Origin: Enterocloster bolteae
Lineage (GTDB): Bacteria; Bacillota_A; Clostridia; Lachnospirales; Lachnospiraceae
Reading direction: 5' to 3'
NCBI GenBank assembly: GCA_021769025.1
Contig: JAETTS010000025.1
Location: 1 to 13,969, forward strand
DNA: 13,969 nucleotides
A program made the position numbers and the translations under genes. The notes below the pieces were generated by a model, which saw only the letters and a list, made by a program, of their open reading frames with translations, was not told the origin of the DNA and searched no databases. Below are positions 1 to 7,125 of this stretch, one piece after another; the first letter of the stretch is position 1, and each line of letters begins with the position of its first letter.

Positions 1-901
1 AGTGCACAATATGCCTTCTTCGCTTTGGCTTCCATTTGCGGGCACAGAATACAAAATGTCCCAGACGAGTCTCAAACAACATGCTGTAGGGATAGCTTGT
101 GGCGAAATCCGAACGGAATTCATCACTGGTTAAAAGTTCTCTTCTGTGACATGTATATATGGTCTCAGAGTTAAACAGGCTGCCCATGTGGTGGAGGAAC
201 TGCTCAAAGATTTGCAGGGCGACTTCATGAACCATATCTGTGTCCTGCATGGTATGAAGGCCATAGATCAGGCCTACTCCTCGGCGGATCAGCCGATCCT
301 CCGCCCCTAAGAGAAGCAGAACCTTTCCGCCGTCGTCAAGGTCAAAGCCCAGACGGCAGAAAAACCCCATCCCCATATTGGAGCCATGATAATGATCATC
401 CACAAGAACCGTGTCTAAATGAAACATGTCCTCCATGGCACGGCTGACAGCCTGGGCGGCAACCGATATCCGGGTTGAATTATCGTACAGATACGTCTTG
501 AATCCTTCCCCTGCGATCTCCTGATCCTCTGTCATGATGTGGCCGGTGAGCCAGCCAAGCATGGTATTCAAGAAACGTTGTACTGCCGCCGAAGAATAAT
601 CAGACAACTCCAGTGATTTTTTTAAGGAAACAAGGGTCTGATCCCTGAAGGTATCGTGGATTTCCTTGTGGCTTGCATATCCACGATATCGGATGGAGCG
701 CATGTAGGCTTCCTCTTCTGCAAAGTGCTTTATGGAATAGTCTTCCAGATATTTTATACCCTCCCTGCAGGCATTCTGATAATTGGAATCTTTTTGTACA
801 AGCTCGATCAGCCTACCCACAATCCGGAAAAGATTGGCGTGAGCATCGTCTATCAGCTTAACTCCAATGTTTAGCTGTTCATTCCACAATAGCTTTTCCA
901 C
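1..901 (-). CDS. Bacteriohemerythrin-like protein with extra C-terminal region (partial, runs off left edge)
   Basis: Translated from the complement, the first ~130 residues are a hemerythrin four-helix bundle that binds a non-heme di-iron centre and usually carries or senses O2. The full ligand set is visible: H21, H59 and E63 (HxxxE), H78 and H82 (HxxxH), H121 and D126 (HxxxxD). Residues ~130-300 form a second region that I do not recognise with certainty; its alternating pattern recalls a CheX-like fold, a guess only. No stop occurs before the window edge, so the C-terminus is missing. Start chosen as GTG at 899-901 because a purine-rich AGGGGGAGG site lies about 10 nt upstream and the hemerythrin alignment begins at once; no in-frame ATG is better placed. 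Probably cytoplasmic: no signal peptide or membrane segment. It is divergent from the SIMPL lipoprotein gene and has a good promoter. Confidence 0.85.
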   Translation of the reverse strand, partial: MEKLLWNEQLNIGVKLIDDAHANLFRIVGRLIELVQKDSNYQNACREGIKYLEDYSIKHFAEEEAYMRSIRYRGYASHKEIHDTFRDQTLVSLKKSLELSDYSSAAVQRFLNTMLGWLTGHIMTEDQEIAGEGFKTYLYDNSTRISVAAQAVSRAMEDMFHLDTVLVDDHYHGSNMGMGFFCRLGFDLDDGGKVLLLLGAEDRLIRRGVGLIYGLHTMQDTDMVHEVALQIFEQFLHHMGSLFNSETIYTCHRRELLTSDEFRSDFATSYPYSMLFETRLGHFVFCARKWKPKRRRHIVH

Positions 902-953
902 AACAGATCTTCCTCCCCCTAACTTTATAATATGCCGTATTTTTTCGCTCTTT

Positions 954-982
954 ATTATAGCAGCCATATGTCTATTTGTCTA
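954..982 (-). promoter_or_regulatory. Sigma-A-type promoter for the hemerythrin gene
   Basis: On the minus strand TAGACA (982-977), a 17-bp spacer and a perfect TATAAT (959-954) lie about 55 nt upstream of the GTG start. Close match to the vegetative consensus. Confidence 0.7.
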
Positions 983-1073
983 TTTGCGAAAGTCCCAAAT
1001 TATGTCAGAAAAAATTCCGAAAAATGGAAGAAATTCGTTACGAAACATTAAGAGAAATGATAAGGCAAACTAA

Positions 1074-1108
1074 GAGTTCTCTGGTATACTTGCTCTATCA
1101 GAGAACTC
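1074..1108 (+). promoter_or_regulatory. Perfect 10-bp inverted repeat flanking a -10 box upstream of the SIMPL gene
   Basis: GAGTTCTCTG (1074-1083) and CAGAGAACTC (1099-1108) are perfect reverse complements separated by 15 nt. The spacer holds TATACT (1085-1090), a 5/6 match to a -10 box; the -35 region 17 bp upstream is poor. The arrangement suggests an operator covering the promoter of the lipoprotein gene, or alternatively a hairpin in its 5' leader. A second short palindrome, TTCGT-T-ACGAA (1034-1044), lies further upstream in the same divergent region. Confidence 0.45.
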
Positions 1109-1144
1109 CCAATGGATATCAGGGAGAAAGAGAGGAGCGTAATT

Positions 1145-1927
1145 ATGAAAAAAATGTATGGCTTGGTTATGGGATGTGTGGGAGTGGCAGCGATTCTTTC
1201 GGCCTGTACTCCTCAGATGACAACGAATGTACCCAATGTGCTCCGGGTTGAGAATGTGGATGTGGGAGACGAGGGCAAGGTCACTGTCAACAGCAGTGAG
1301 AGTGTAGAGATAACGCCGGATATGGCGGAGATTGTCTATGGAATCACCAGTGAGGATGAAGATGCGTCTGCGTGCCAGCAGAAAAATACGGAAACCCTGA
1401 ATCAGGTTCTGGCATTTTTAAAGGAACAGGGATATGAGGATGAATCCATAAAAACCACAGGATTTTCTTTGGAGCCAAGGTATGACTGGAGCGGCAATAC
1501 CCAGAAACTTGTGGGTTATTCCATGTATACCCAGGTGACAGTTACAGACGTGCCTATGGAAGCGGTAGGCGGCCTGCTGTCCAAGACTGTGGAAAGTGGA
1601 GCCAACGAGATTCAGAATGTCACATATTTTTCCAGCACCTATGACCAGGCTTACAAGGAGGCGCTGGAAAAGGCGGTGGAGTTGGCAAGAGGAAAGGCAC
1701 AGGCCATTGCAGAGGCCGATGGAAGGCAGTTGGGAAAAGTGCTTCGTGTGGAAGAGTACAATGACGCACAGTACGGGAGATACGTCTCATCCGGGATCAG
1801 CGGGCAGTCCAACAAGATGATGGAAATGGCAGTAGCGGAAGCAGGAGGAGCGGCCGATATGGGCGTAATGCCAGGGCAGATGAAGGTGACAGCCAATATC
1901 TGTGTGGACTTTGAGTTGCTGCCGTAA
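1145..1927 (+). CDS. SIMPL-domain (DUF541) lipoprotein
   Basis: 260-residue predicted surface lipoprotein. The N-terminus has positively charged MKK, a hydrophobic stretch (residues 5-20) and a lipobox L18-S19-A20-C21, so it should be lipidated at C21 and anchored outside the membrane. Residues ~45-258 match the SIMPL/DUF541 family pattern: an early SVEITPDMAEI strand, paired KNTETLNQVL helix, YDWSGNTQKLVGY and the alanine-rich helix with ELARGKAQAIAEADGRQLGKV. The molecular role of this family in Firmicutes is not settled. Start: ATG 1145 has AGGAG at 1133-1137 with 7-nt spacing and opens directly into the signal peptide; an in-frame ATG at 1112 would add 11 charged residues before the signal and has no good binding site. 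Stands as a probable single gene behind its own promoter/inverted repeat. Confidence 0.9.
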   Translation: MKKMYGLVMGCVGVAAILSACTPQMTTNVPNVLRVENVDVGDEGKVTVNSSESVEITPDMAEIVYGITSEDEDASACQQKNTETLNQVLAFLKEQGYEDESIKTTGFSLEPRYDWSGNTQKLVGYSMYTQVTVTDVPMEAVGGLLSKTVESGANEIQNVTYFSSTYDQAYKEALEKAVELARGKAQAIAEADGRQLGKVLRVEEYNDAQYGRYVSSGISGQSNKMMEMAVAEAGGAADMGVMPGQMKVTANICVDFELLP

Positions 1928-2084
1928 ATGATTTAAGTTAGAGGCAGGGCTTTTCCGGCTATTCCAAAACGGTTACTGGCCCTGCTCCTCAGTATCTTTA
2001 GGATACAGAAAACAGTAGACAACCTCCCAACCTTTTGATAGAATACGTTTGAAAGAATATGAAAAAGTAAAGGAGATTTTCGAA

Positions 2085-2603
2085 ATGAAAAATCCAGTGG
2101 TTACCATCGAAATGATGAATGGAGATAAGATCCTGGTGGAGTTGTATCCTGAGACGGCGCCCAATACAGTAAATAACTTTTTAAGCCTGGTAAAGGACGG
2201 CTTCTATGATGGCCTTATTTTCCACCGTGTGATCAACGGCTTCATGATACAGGGCGGATGTCCGGACGGAACCGGCATGGGAGGTCCTGGATATTCCATC
2301 AAAGGGGAGTTTTCTCAGAATGGTTTTGCCAACGACTTGAAGCATACGGAAGGTGTGCTTTCCATGGCGAGAGCTATGGATCCGGATTCTGCTGGTTCCC
2401 AGTTTTTTATTATGCACAAGGATGCACCTCATTTAGATGGCGCCTACGCGGCATTCGGAAAGGTTATAGAGGGCATGGAAATTGTGAATAAAATTGCCGA
2501 TGTAAGGACAGATTACAGCGACCGTCCGATGAAGGAACAGAAGATTAAGGCTGTGACCGCAGAGACCTTTGACCAGGAATACCCGGAGCCAGAGAAGTGC
2601 TAA
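2085..2603 (+). CDS. Cyclophilin-type peptidyl-prolyl cis-trans isomerase
   Basis: 172-residue single-domain cyclophilin, catalysing cis-trans isomerisation of X-Pro bonds in protein folding. Visible signatures: FHRVINGFMIQGG with catalytic R48 plus F53, M54 and Q56; GSQFFIMHKDAPHLDG with Q106 and F108 lining the pocket; and AAFGKVIEGMEIVNKI near the end. Length and lack of a signal peptide fit the short cytoplasmic bacterial form. Start: ATG 2085 with AAAGGAG at 2069-2075 upstream; an in-frame TTG at 2049 would add 12 residues over the binding site and is disfavoured. No terminator is visible before the next gene 134 bp downstream, so read-through into the acetyltransferase is possible. Confidence 0.93.
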   Translation: MKNPVVTIEMMNGDKILVELYPETAPNTVNNFLSLVKDGFYDGLIFHRVINGFMIQGGCPDGTGMGGPGYSIKGEFSQNGFANDLKHTEGVLSMARAMDPDSAGSQFFIMHKDAPHLDGAYAAFGKVIEGMEIVNKIADVRTDYSDRPMKEQKIKAVTAETFDQEYPEPEKC

Positions 2604-2737
2604 AGGGGGATTGGCAGAATGGCGAATCTGGAGACAGGATATCATGTTTGGAAGAATGGCAGATTGACAGAATGCAGGCGGAAAGGGATCCGGAGGGAAC
2701 ATAAAAGGGACATGAACATAAAGGCGGGATTTTGTCT

Positions 2738-3571
2738 ATGACGGAAGAACGAGAGATTGTGATAGAAGGAACCGTCTACAAGATTGTGATATCAGATGAG
2801 AAGGAGGCTCTTCTGGCTGCGAAAGCAGCCGGGAGGGCCTTGATTGGGTTATGGAACGGGGGAAGTGGAGATCTGTGGCCTGCCTCCTATGTGGTGGAGC
2901 ACAAGGAGGATTTGGATTCCCGGTATCTGGAACAGGTGGTGCGAAGAACCTACGGCATGCCGTGGAAGATCGGAGAGACAGAGCGGCTGTTGATTCGTGA
3001 GTTCCAGGAAGTGGACGCAAGGAAGGTCCCCAGAGAAGAGACTGATACGGAGGAAGACCGTATATTTTATACGCCAGAGCAGCTTTCCCAGTATATCCGT
3101 TGTCAATATGGATTCTATGAATACGGCCTTTGGGCCTTAGAGGACAAAAAAACCGGGGAACTTGTGGGCAAAGCAGGCATCACATATGGAAGTTATGGGG
3201 AAAGGCCCTGGAAAAGCCAAAGGAAGAGATCCTGGGAAAGCCAATGGGAGAGGCCCAGAGAAAGCCAAGGAGAGAAATCCTGTGGAAATTGGAGGGAAAC
3301 ATTCTTGGAAAATGAGGCCATGCTGTATCTGGAAATGGGATATCACGTGTTTTCACCCTACCGCCACAGGGGGTACGCCAGGGAGGCATGCCGGAAAATC
3401 GTGGAGCTGGTGACCCGGGCGGCACAGAGCCCATGCTGCATATATGCAAAAATCGATGCCTCCAACAAGGCATCGATCCGTGTAGCTGAGTCCTGCGGCC
3501 TGTCCCTCAGGGCTCAAAAATATACCGAAGAAGGGCGATGGCTGTGTCTCTATTCTGGCTGTTGGAGATAA
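2738..3571 (+). CDS. GNAT-family N-acetyltransferase with repetitive insertion
   Basis: 277-residue protein. Residues ~1-85 form an N-terminal module I do not recognise, ending in TERLLIREF, the usual first strand of a GNAT domain. The GNAT core follows: YGLWALEDKKTGELVGKAGI, then LEMGYHVFSPYRHRGYAREAC (the RHRGYA segment is the acetyl-CoA pyrophosphate loop, motif A), and IDASNKASIRVAESCGL (motif B). The substrate cannot be told. Between the central strands and motif A sits an unusual 8-residue tandem repeat (residues 154-193) that most family members lack. Start: ATG 2738 (AAGGCGGG about 10 nt upstream); a TTG at 2732 is an alternative. The 3' end overlaps the opposing broken gene by 65 bp. 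Confidence 0.85.
   Translation: MTEEREIVIEGTVYKIVISDEKEALLAAKAAGRALIGLWNGGSGDLWPASYVVEHKEDLDSRYLEQVVRRTYGMPWKIGETERLLIREFQEVDARKVPREETDTEEDRIFYTPEQLSQYIRCQYGFYEYGLWALEDKKTGELVGKAGITYGSYGERPWKSQRKRSWESQWERPRESQGEKSCGNWRETFLENEAMLYLEMGYHVFSPYRHRGYAREACRKIVELVTRAAQSPCCIYAKIDASNKASIRVAESCGLSLRAQKYTEEGRWLCLYSGCWR
3197..3316 (+). repeat. 24-bp in-frame tandem repeat inside the GNAT gene
   Basis: Consecutive 24-bp units at 3197-3220, 3221-3244, 3245-3268 and 3269-3292, with a decayed fifth at 3293-3316. They encode GERPWKSQ, RKRSWESQ, WERPRESQ, GEKSCGNW and RETFLENE. The core GAAAGCCAA-type end of each unit is well kept in units 1-3. The period is a multiple of three, so unit number can change without breaking the frame. 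Highly charged and Trp-rich, placed where a GNAT loop before motif A would be. Confidence 0.75.
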
Positions 3572-4187
3572 ATCCACAGTACGCCGGCTGTAAGGAGATT
3601 CCCATTCTGGAAGTAAATTCTGTCCCGCTGATATCAACAGCAAAGGCGGCGGTTCGTCCGTCGTCCGTAGTACCGTAGCAGAGGCGGTCTTCTAGCACGC
3701 TGTATCAGTCTTCCGGAAGGGCCTGCTCCACATCCGCCAGGCCTTCCATGGAGGACTAGCGCTCACTGTTTTCCTCATCCGTGATCAGAATATCCAGTTC
3801 CTTGCTGGCAATCATAGCGGAGATCTTGGCCATAGAGGCGTAGCTGAACTCTGATACCACATCGCTGTAGGTGATGTATATGGATTCAGCGTGAACCTCC
3901 TGCTTCTTCCCGAATCCCATATGGTCATGGAATTCCTGGGTAAGAACATCGTAATTGAGTTCCCCGTTGGACTGGTTGTTGATGATGATGCAATAGAGGG
4001 AATTTTCAATGGTACTGTTGTAAATAGAGGTTCCAATGATGCAGAGGACAAAGACTATGCCGACCACAACTGCAATATGAAACTTGTAATATTCCCCGAT
4101 ATACCAGATTTTGTCCTGCAGGGACATAGCTTTCAATTTTTGCCTCTCCGTGGCAGCTTCTTTTCTGATTTCTTCTTTTAGCGACAT
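3507..4187 (-). pseudogene. Membrane-anchored protein of unknown function, interrupted by two in-frame stops
   Basis: A single reading frame of 226 codons plus a TGA terminator, broken by TAG at codon 144 (complement of 3756-3758) and TGA at codon 161 (complement of 3705-3707). The frame is otherwise coherent on both sides: residues 1-143 have a charged amphipathic N-terminus, one membrane helix at ~36-55 (FHIAVVVGIVFVLCIIG) and an extracytoplasmic-looking region ending LDILITDEENSER; codons 162-226 continue with LEDRLCYGTTDDGRTAAF and end IALLRYIFEP. I recognise the layout as that of uncharacterised Lachnospiraceae membrane proteins, but no function is known to me. ATG 4187 has GGAG about 10 nt upstream. 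The first 143 residues could still be made as a truncated product. It is divergent from the YesL gene and overlaps the GNAT gene at its 3' end. Nonsense mutation, sequence error and recoding all remain possible. Confidence 0.7.
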
Positions 4188-4334
4188 GTAAATTCTCCAT
4201 TCTTATATTTGTACTCTGTATGCATCCGTCGCTGAGGAGGATGCCTGGATAAGGAACGGTGTCTGAACCAAACTTGAGCCAGTTGAGCCGCCTGCATACG
4301 GTATGCCAGAGGTGGCTGGGAGGCATATAAGCGC

Positions 4335-4363
4335 ATTCTATCACATTCAGAGGCAGTTTTCAA
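4335..4363 (-). promoter_or_regulatory. Promoter for the interrupted membrane-protein gene
   Basis: On the minus strand TTGAAA (4363-4358), 17-bp spacer, TAGAAT (4340-4335). The transcript would have a leader of about 140 nt that contains a perfect odd palindrome GCATAC-G-GTATGC (4294-4306), two TTGAGCC direct repeats (plus strand 4274-4280 and 4283-4289) and a GCATCC/GGATGC stem (4221-4226/4238-4243). Confidence 0.6.
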
Positions 4364-4404
4364 TTTTTTATATTATTAATTTTCTATGAAATCCACAGGA
4401 TAAA

Positions 4405-4440
4405 TTGATTTTTTACGTTACTTTCGATATAATAAGTAAC
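4405..4440 (+). promoter_or_regulatory. Promoter of the YesL-family gene with overlapping inverted repeat
   Basis: TTGATT (4405-4410), 17-bp spacer and perfect TATAAT (4428-4433). A perfect 7-bp inverted repeat GTTACTT (4417-4423)/AAGTAAC (4434-4440) brackets the -10 box with a 10-bp spacer, the placement expected of a repressor operator. The regulator is not identifiable. Confidence 0.65.
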
Positions 4441-4498
4441 AATACCAAAAGGCATGAAAGTTTCAGGCATGCTTAAACTTAAGAAAAGAGGTTTTTCT

Positions 4499-5302
4499 AT
4501 GCTTTCAGGCTTATTTAACTATGACAATCCGATATGGCGGTTCATCGGCAAGTTCTGGGATCTGTTAATCGTACATATCCTGTGGTTTGTATGCTGCATT
4601 CCCATTGTGACAGCGGGAGCGTCCACTACAGCGTTGTACTATGTGACATTGAGGCTTGTCCGGGATGATGATGGGTACACCATCCGGTCTTTCTTCAAGT
4701 CGTTTAAGGAGAACTTCAAGCAGGCGACGGCGATCTGGATGATTTTCCTGGTCATCGGCTTGATTCTGGGATTTGACCTGTATTTTATGGCGACGGTCTT
4801 TACGACTCCGTCCATGTGGCGGACAGCCCTGGTCACTATTTTCTTAGCCATGCTGGTTATCTGGACGGCTATGATCACCTATGTGTTTCCACTGCAGAGC
4901 CGGTTCTATAACACGGTGAAGAAAACCATCTTTAATGCGTTTTTTATGTCCATCCGTCATATTTTTCATACGATCGGCATGGTGGTCATCGATGCAGCTC
5001 TGGTTTTTATTACCCTGACCTTGGTTCCCCAGCTGCTGCTGTTCGGATATTCCTTGATTGCGTTTATCAATTCCTATTTTCTGGAGGCGGTGTTCAAGAA
5101 ATATATCCCCAAGGACGACCGCGAAGATGACGGCGAACTGAGGCCCCTGTTTGAAGACGATGATGCAGGAAGTTTCGGACAGATCGGAACGGAAAATTCT
5201 GTGTGGAGTACCAGCAGATCTGCGGGGAAAGCAGAGAAGGAAGAGGCTGCCAACACCTCCGGGGAGGAGAACAAGCTGGAGAGCCAGCCTCCGGTGTCTT
5301 AA
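4499..5302 (+). CDS. YesL-family (DUF624) membrane protein
   Basis: 267-residue integral membrane protein. The opening MLSGLFNYDNPIWRFIGKF and the following hydrophobic helices (approximately residues 18-45, 85-107, 112-136, 158-190) with the CCIPIVTAGASTTALYYV segment are typical of the YesL/DUF624 family, often found near carbohydrate-uptake genes in Firmicutes; its biochemical role is not established. The last ~65 residues form an acidic, low-complexity cytoplasmic-type tail (rich in D, E, S), longer than I would expect for the family. Start: ATG 4499 with AGAGG at 4487-4491, 7-nt spacing; an upstream in-frame ATG at 4454 would add 15 residues and lacks a good site. Own promoter upstream, strong hairpin downstream. 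Confidence 0.9.
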   Translation: MLSGLFNYDNPIWRFIGKFWDLLIVHILWFVCCIPIVTAGASTTALYYVTLRLVRDDDGYTIRSFFKSFKENFKQATAIWMIFLVIGLILGFDLYFMATVFTTPSMWRTALVTIFLAMLVIWTAMITYVFPLQSRFYNTVKKTIFNAFFMSIRHIFHTIGMVVIDAALVFITLTLVPQLLLFGYSLIAFINSYFLEAVFKKYIPKDDREDDGELRPLFEDDDAGSFGQIGTENSVWSTSRSAGKAEKEEAANTSGEENKLESQPPVS

Positions 5303-5316
5303 GGTTCAATAACATG

Positions 5317-5354
5317 CAACGGCCTTGAAACCGTGTCCGGTTTTAAGGCCGTTG
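5317..5354. terminator. Bidirectional hairpin between convergent YesL and TrhA genes
   Basis: 17-bp stem, CAACGGCCTTGAAACCG (5317-5333) against CGGTTTTAAGGCCGTTG (5338-5354) with one G-U pair and a 4-nt loop TGTC. It lies between two convergent stop codons. Neither side has a long uridine run, so termination strength is uncertain. Confidence 0.7.
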
Positions 5355-5371
5355 TCTGTTGTACCTGATTT

Positions 5372-6031
5372 TTACGCAACAAACTGATACATCATGATAT
5401 AGTGGCATAAGCTTCCGCCCATGACAAACAGATGGAAAATCTCGTGAGAACCGAAATTCTGGTGCCTGGAATTGAAAATCGGAAGTTTAAGTGCATAGAT
5501 AATACCTCCAACCGTATAGATGATGCCTCCTGCCAGAAGCCACCCGAATGCAGTGGGCGGAAGGGCTTTCACAATCTTGGTAAATGCCAGGACACATACC
5601 CATCCCATGGCAATATAGAGAACAGAGGAAAACCATTTGGGGCATGTGATCCAGCAGATTTTGATGGCAATTCCCACTACGGCGATGGACCATACCAGCG
5701 CCAGCAGCATCCATCCAGTCCGGTCTCCCAGAACCACCATGCAGACGGGTGTATAGGTTCCGGCAATCAGGATAAAGATCATCATATGGTCGATTTTGCG
5801 GAGAATCTTATTGACCTTTGGCGAGATATCCAGGGTGTGGTAGGTGGTGCTGGCCGCATACAATAAGATCATGCTGGCAATGAAGATCCCTAAGGACAGG
5901 GAGGTAAGCGAAAAATCTCCGGTGTCCCGGTAGGACTTAAACAGCAGCGGAGTAGCCGCCAGAGCAGATAGAACCATGCCGATAAAGTGGGTAATGGCAC
6001 TGCCAGGATCTTTAATATGAAGTTTTGTCAT
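5372..6031 (-). CDS. trhA: Hemolysin III / TrhA (PAQR superfamily) membrane protein
   Basis: 219-residue seven-helix membrane protein of the YqfA/hemolysin III branch of the PAQR superfamily. The conserved metal-site pattern is complete: S61 and H65 in AASTTYHTL, D81-H82 in RKIDHMMIF, and H196 and H200 in GSHEIFHLF. Bacterial members are linked to membrane-fluidity homeostasis; the haemolysin name is historical. Start: ATG 6031 sits 8-9 nt after AAAGGAGG; the longer in-frame ATG at 6094 adds 21 residues and has no binding site. Divergent from the pseudouridine synthase gene. Nothing truncated. Confidence 0.92.
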   Translation of the reverse strand: MTKLHIKDPGSAITHFIGMVLSALAATPLLFKSYRDTGDFSLTSLSLGIFIASMILLYAASTTYHTLDISPKVNKILRKIDHMMIFILIAGTYTPVCMVVLGDRTGWMLLALVWSIAVVGIAIKICWITCPKWFSSVLYIAMGWVCVLAFTKIVKALPPTAFGWLLAGGIIYTVGGIIYALKLPIFNSRHQNFGSHEIFHLFVMGGSLCHYIMMYQFVA

Positions 6032-6053
6032 AGAATCATCCTCCTTTATATAG

Positions 6054-6087
6054 ATATCAATAATTTGATATGTAGTTTTAAAAACTA
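6054..6087. promoter_or_regulatory. Two adjacent inverted repeats in the trhA leader
   Basis: ATATCAA-taat-TTGATAT (6054-6071) is a perfect 7-bp inverted repeat with 4-bp spacer, immediately followed by the odd palindrome TAGTTTTAAAAACTA (6073-6087). Both lie between the trhA promoter and its ribosome binding site, so either operators or short RNA hairpins are possible. AT-rich sequence makes chance occurrence more likely. Confidence 0.4.
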
Positions 6088-6105
6088 TATGCAATCTTTA
6101 TGTAT

Positions 6106-6134
6106 ACTATACACCAGCAACGAAAAAAATGCAA
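6106..6134 (-). promoter_or_regulatory. Promoter for trhA
   Basis: On the minus strand TTGCAT (6134-6129), 17-bp spacer, TATAGT (6111-6106). A plus-strand TATACT (6103-6108) overlaps it and could be the -10 box of the divergent pseudouridine synthase gene, though its -35 is weak. Confidence 0.55.
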
Positions 6135-6166
6135 GTAAATTAAAAAAATAAATGCAGGAGAGCCAT

Positions 6167-6883
6167 ATGCTTGAAATTTTTTATGAAGACAGGGAGATCA
6201 TCATTGTGAAAAAACCGGTGGGCATGGAGTCTCAGGCGGTTCGTTCTTTTGCCCCGGATCTGGTCAGCGAGATACAAAACCATATAAACAGGTTATCAAC
6301 AGAAAGAAAGGAGCCTTATGTGGGAGTTATCCACAGGCTGGACAAGCCGGTAGGCGGGATCATGGTTTTTGCAAAGACGAAACAGGCGGCAGCGGCTCTC
6401 AGCGCCCAGGTTCAGAGCCATGAGATGCAGAAAATGTATATGGCCGTCGTATGCGGAAGACCTGTGGATAATGTGGATAACTTTGTGGATTATTTGTTGA
6501 AAGACCGTGGAGAAAATGTGTCGAGAATTGTGGATAAGGGGATAAAAGGGGCGAAACGGGCCGAATTATGCTATGAGGTGATAAAGACCCTGGAGAAACC
6601 AGGGGAGGAGGTGCTTACGTTGGTGAAGATCCATCTCTTAACCGGACGGCACCACCAGATCCGTGTTCAGTTTGCAGGCCACGGCCTTCCCCTGTGGGGA
6701 GACAACCGGTATCATCCTGGGTTTGCAGCCAGAAGCGCTGGGAGGCCGGCCATGCCCGGGCATCCGCGTCCTTCCATCGCGCTGTCAGCCTGTGAGCTTA
6801 CCCTGACCCATCCGTCTACGAAAAAGCAGATCCATGTCCAGATGGAGCCAGAGGGGGAGATCTTCCGGCGGTTTACTGATTAG
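6167..6883 (+). CDS. RluA-family pseudouridine synthase
   Basis: 238-residue enzyme converting specific uridines in RNA (rRNA or tRNA) to pseudouridine. The family signature GVIHRLDKPVGGIMVFAKT is present with catalytic D59, followed by LLTGRHHQIRVQFAGHGLPLWGDNRY, the second conserved motif that contacts the flipped base. There is no N-terminal S4 domain, so it is the short RluA type rather than RluB/RluD; the target uridine cannot be read from the sequence. Start: ATG 6167 with AGGAG at 6156-6160, 6-nt spacing; the ATG at 6152 would overlap that site. Ends in TAG followed by unrelated sequence. The next gene lies 242 bp downstream; that gap contains two CCGTGGAA copies 40 bp apart and a weak GCAGC/GCTGC hairpin before six T's, but no clear promoter. 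Confidence 0.92.
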   Translation: MLEIFYEDREIIIVKKPVGMESQAVRSFAPDLVSEIQNHINRLSTERKEPYVGVIHRLDKPVGGIMVFAKTKQAAAALSAQVQSHEMQKMYMAVVCGRPVDNVDNFVDYLLKDRGENVSRIVDKGIKGAKRAELCYEVIKTLEKPGEEVLTLVKIHLLTGRHHQIRVQFAGHGLPLWGDNRYHPGFAARSAGRPAMPGHPRPSIALSACELTLTHPSTKKQIHVQMEPEGEIFRRFTD

Positions 6884-7125
6884 CGCGGTGCCGTGGAACG
6901 CTTTGGGAACCCACATCAAAAGGTGCTTTGCCGTGGAAAGCAGCGCCTGCAGCTGCCAGATGAATTTTTTGCAGATAGTGATTAAAGCGTTTTGATTCTG
7001 GGAATAGTTAAGAATAAGAGAAATGCATGCGCAGGAAGCGGCAAAACAGGCAAAACGGCCAGTAAATGAAGAACAGCAAAAAGATGGGCAGCAGGCACGC
7101 TGGCAGCCGGAAAGGAGGCAAGAAT

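Noticed and set aside
1944..1985. GCAGGGC/GCCCTGC stem after the SIMPL gene, considered as terminator
   Set aside because: Only 7 bp with a 28-nt loop and no T-tract on either strand.
3197..3316. Tandem repeat considered as a CRISPR-like or mobile-element array
   Set aside because: Units are directly adjacent without spacers, in frame with the gene and free of terminal inverted repeats or flanking duplications.
5432..5866. 144-codon plus-strand open frame
   Set aside because: Entirely antisense to the well-supported trhA gene; no recognisable domain or start signal.
6940..6970. GCAGC/GCTGC hairpin followed by six T's after the pseudouridine synthase
   Set aside because: Five-bp stem separated from the T-run by eight bases; too weak to call a terminator.
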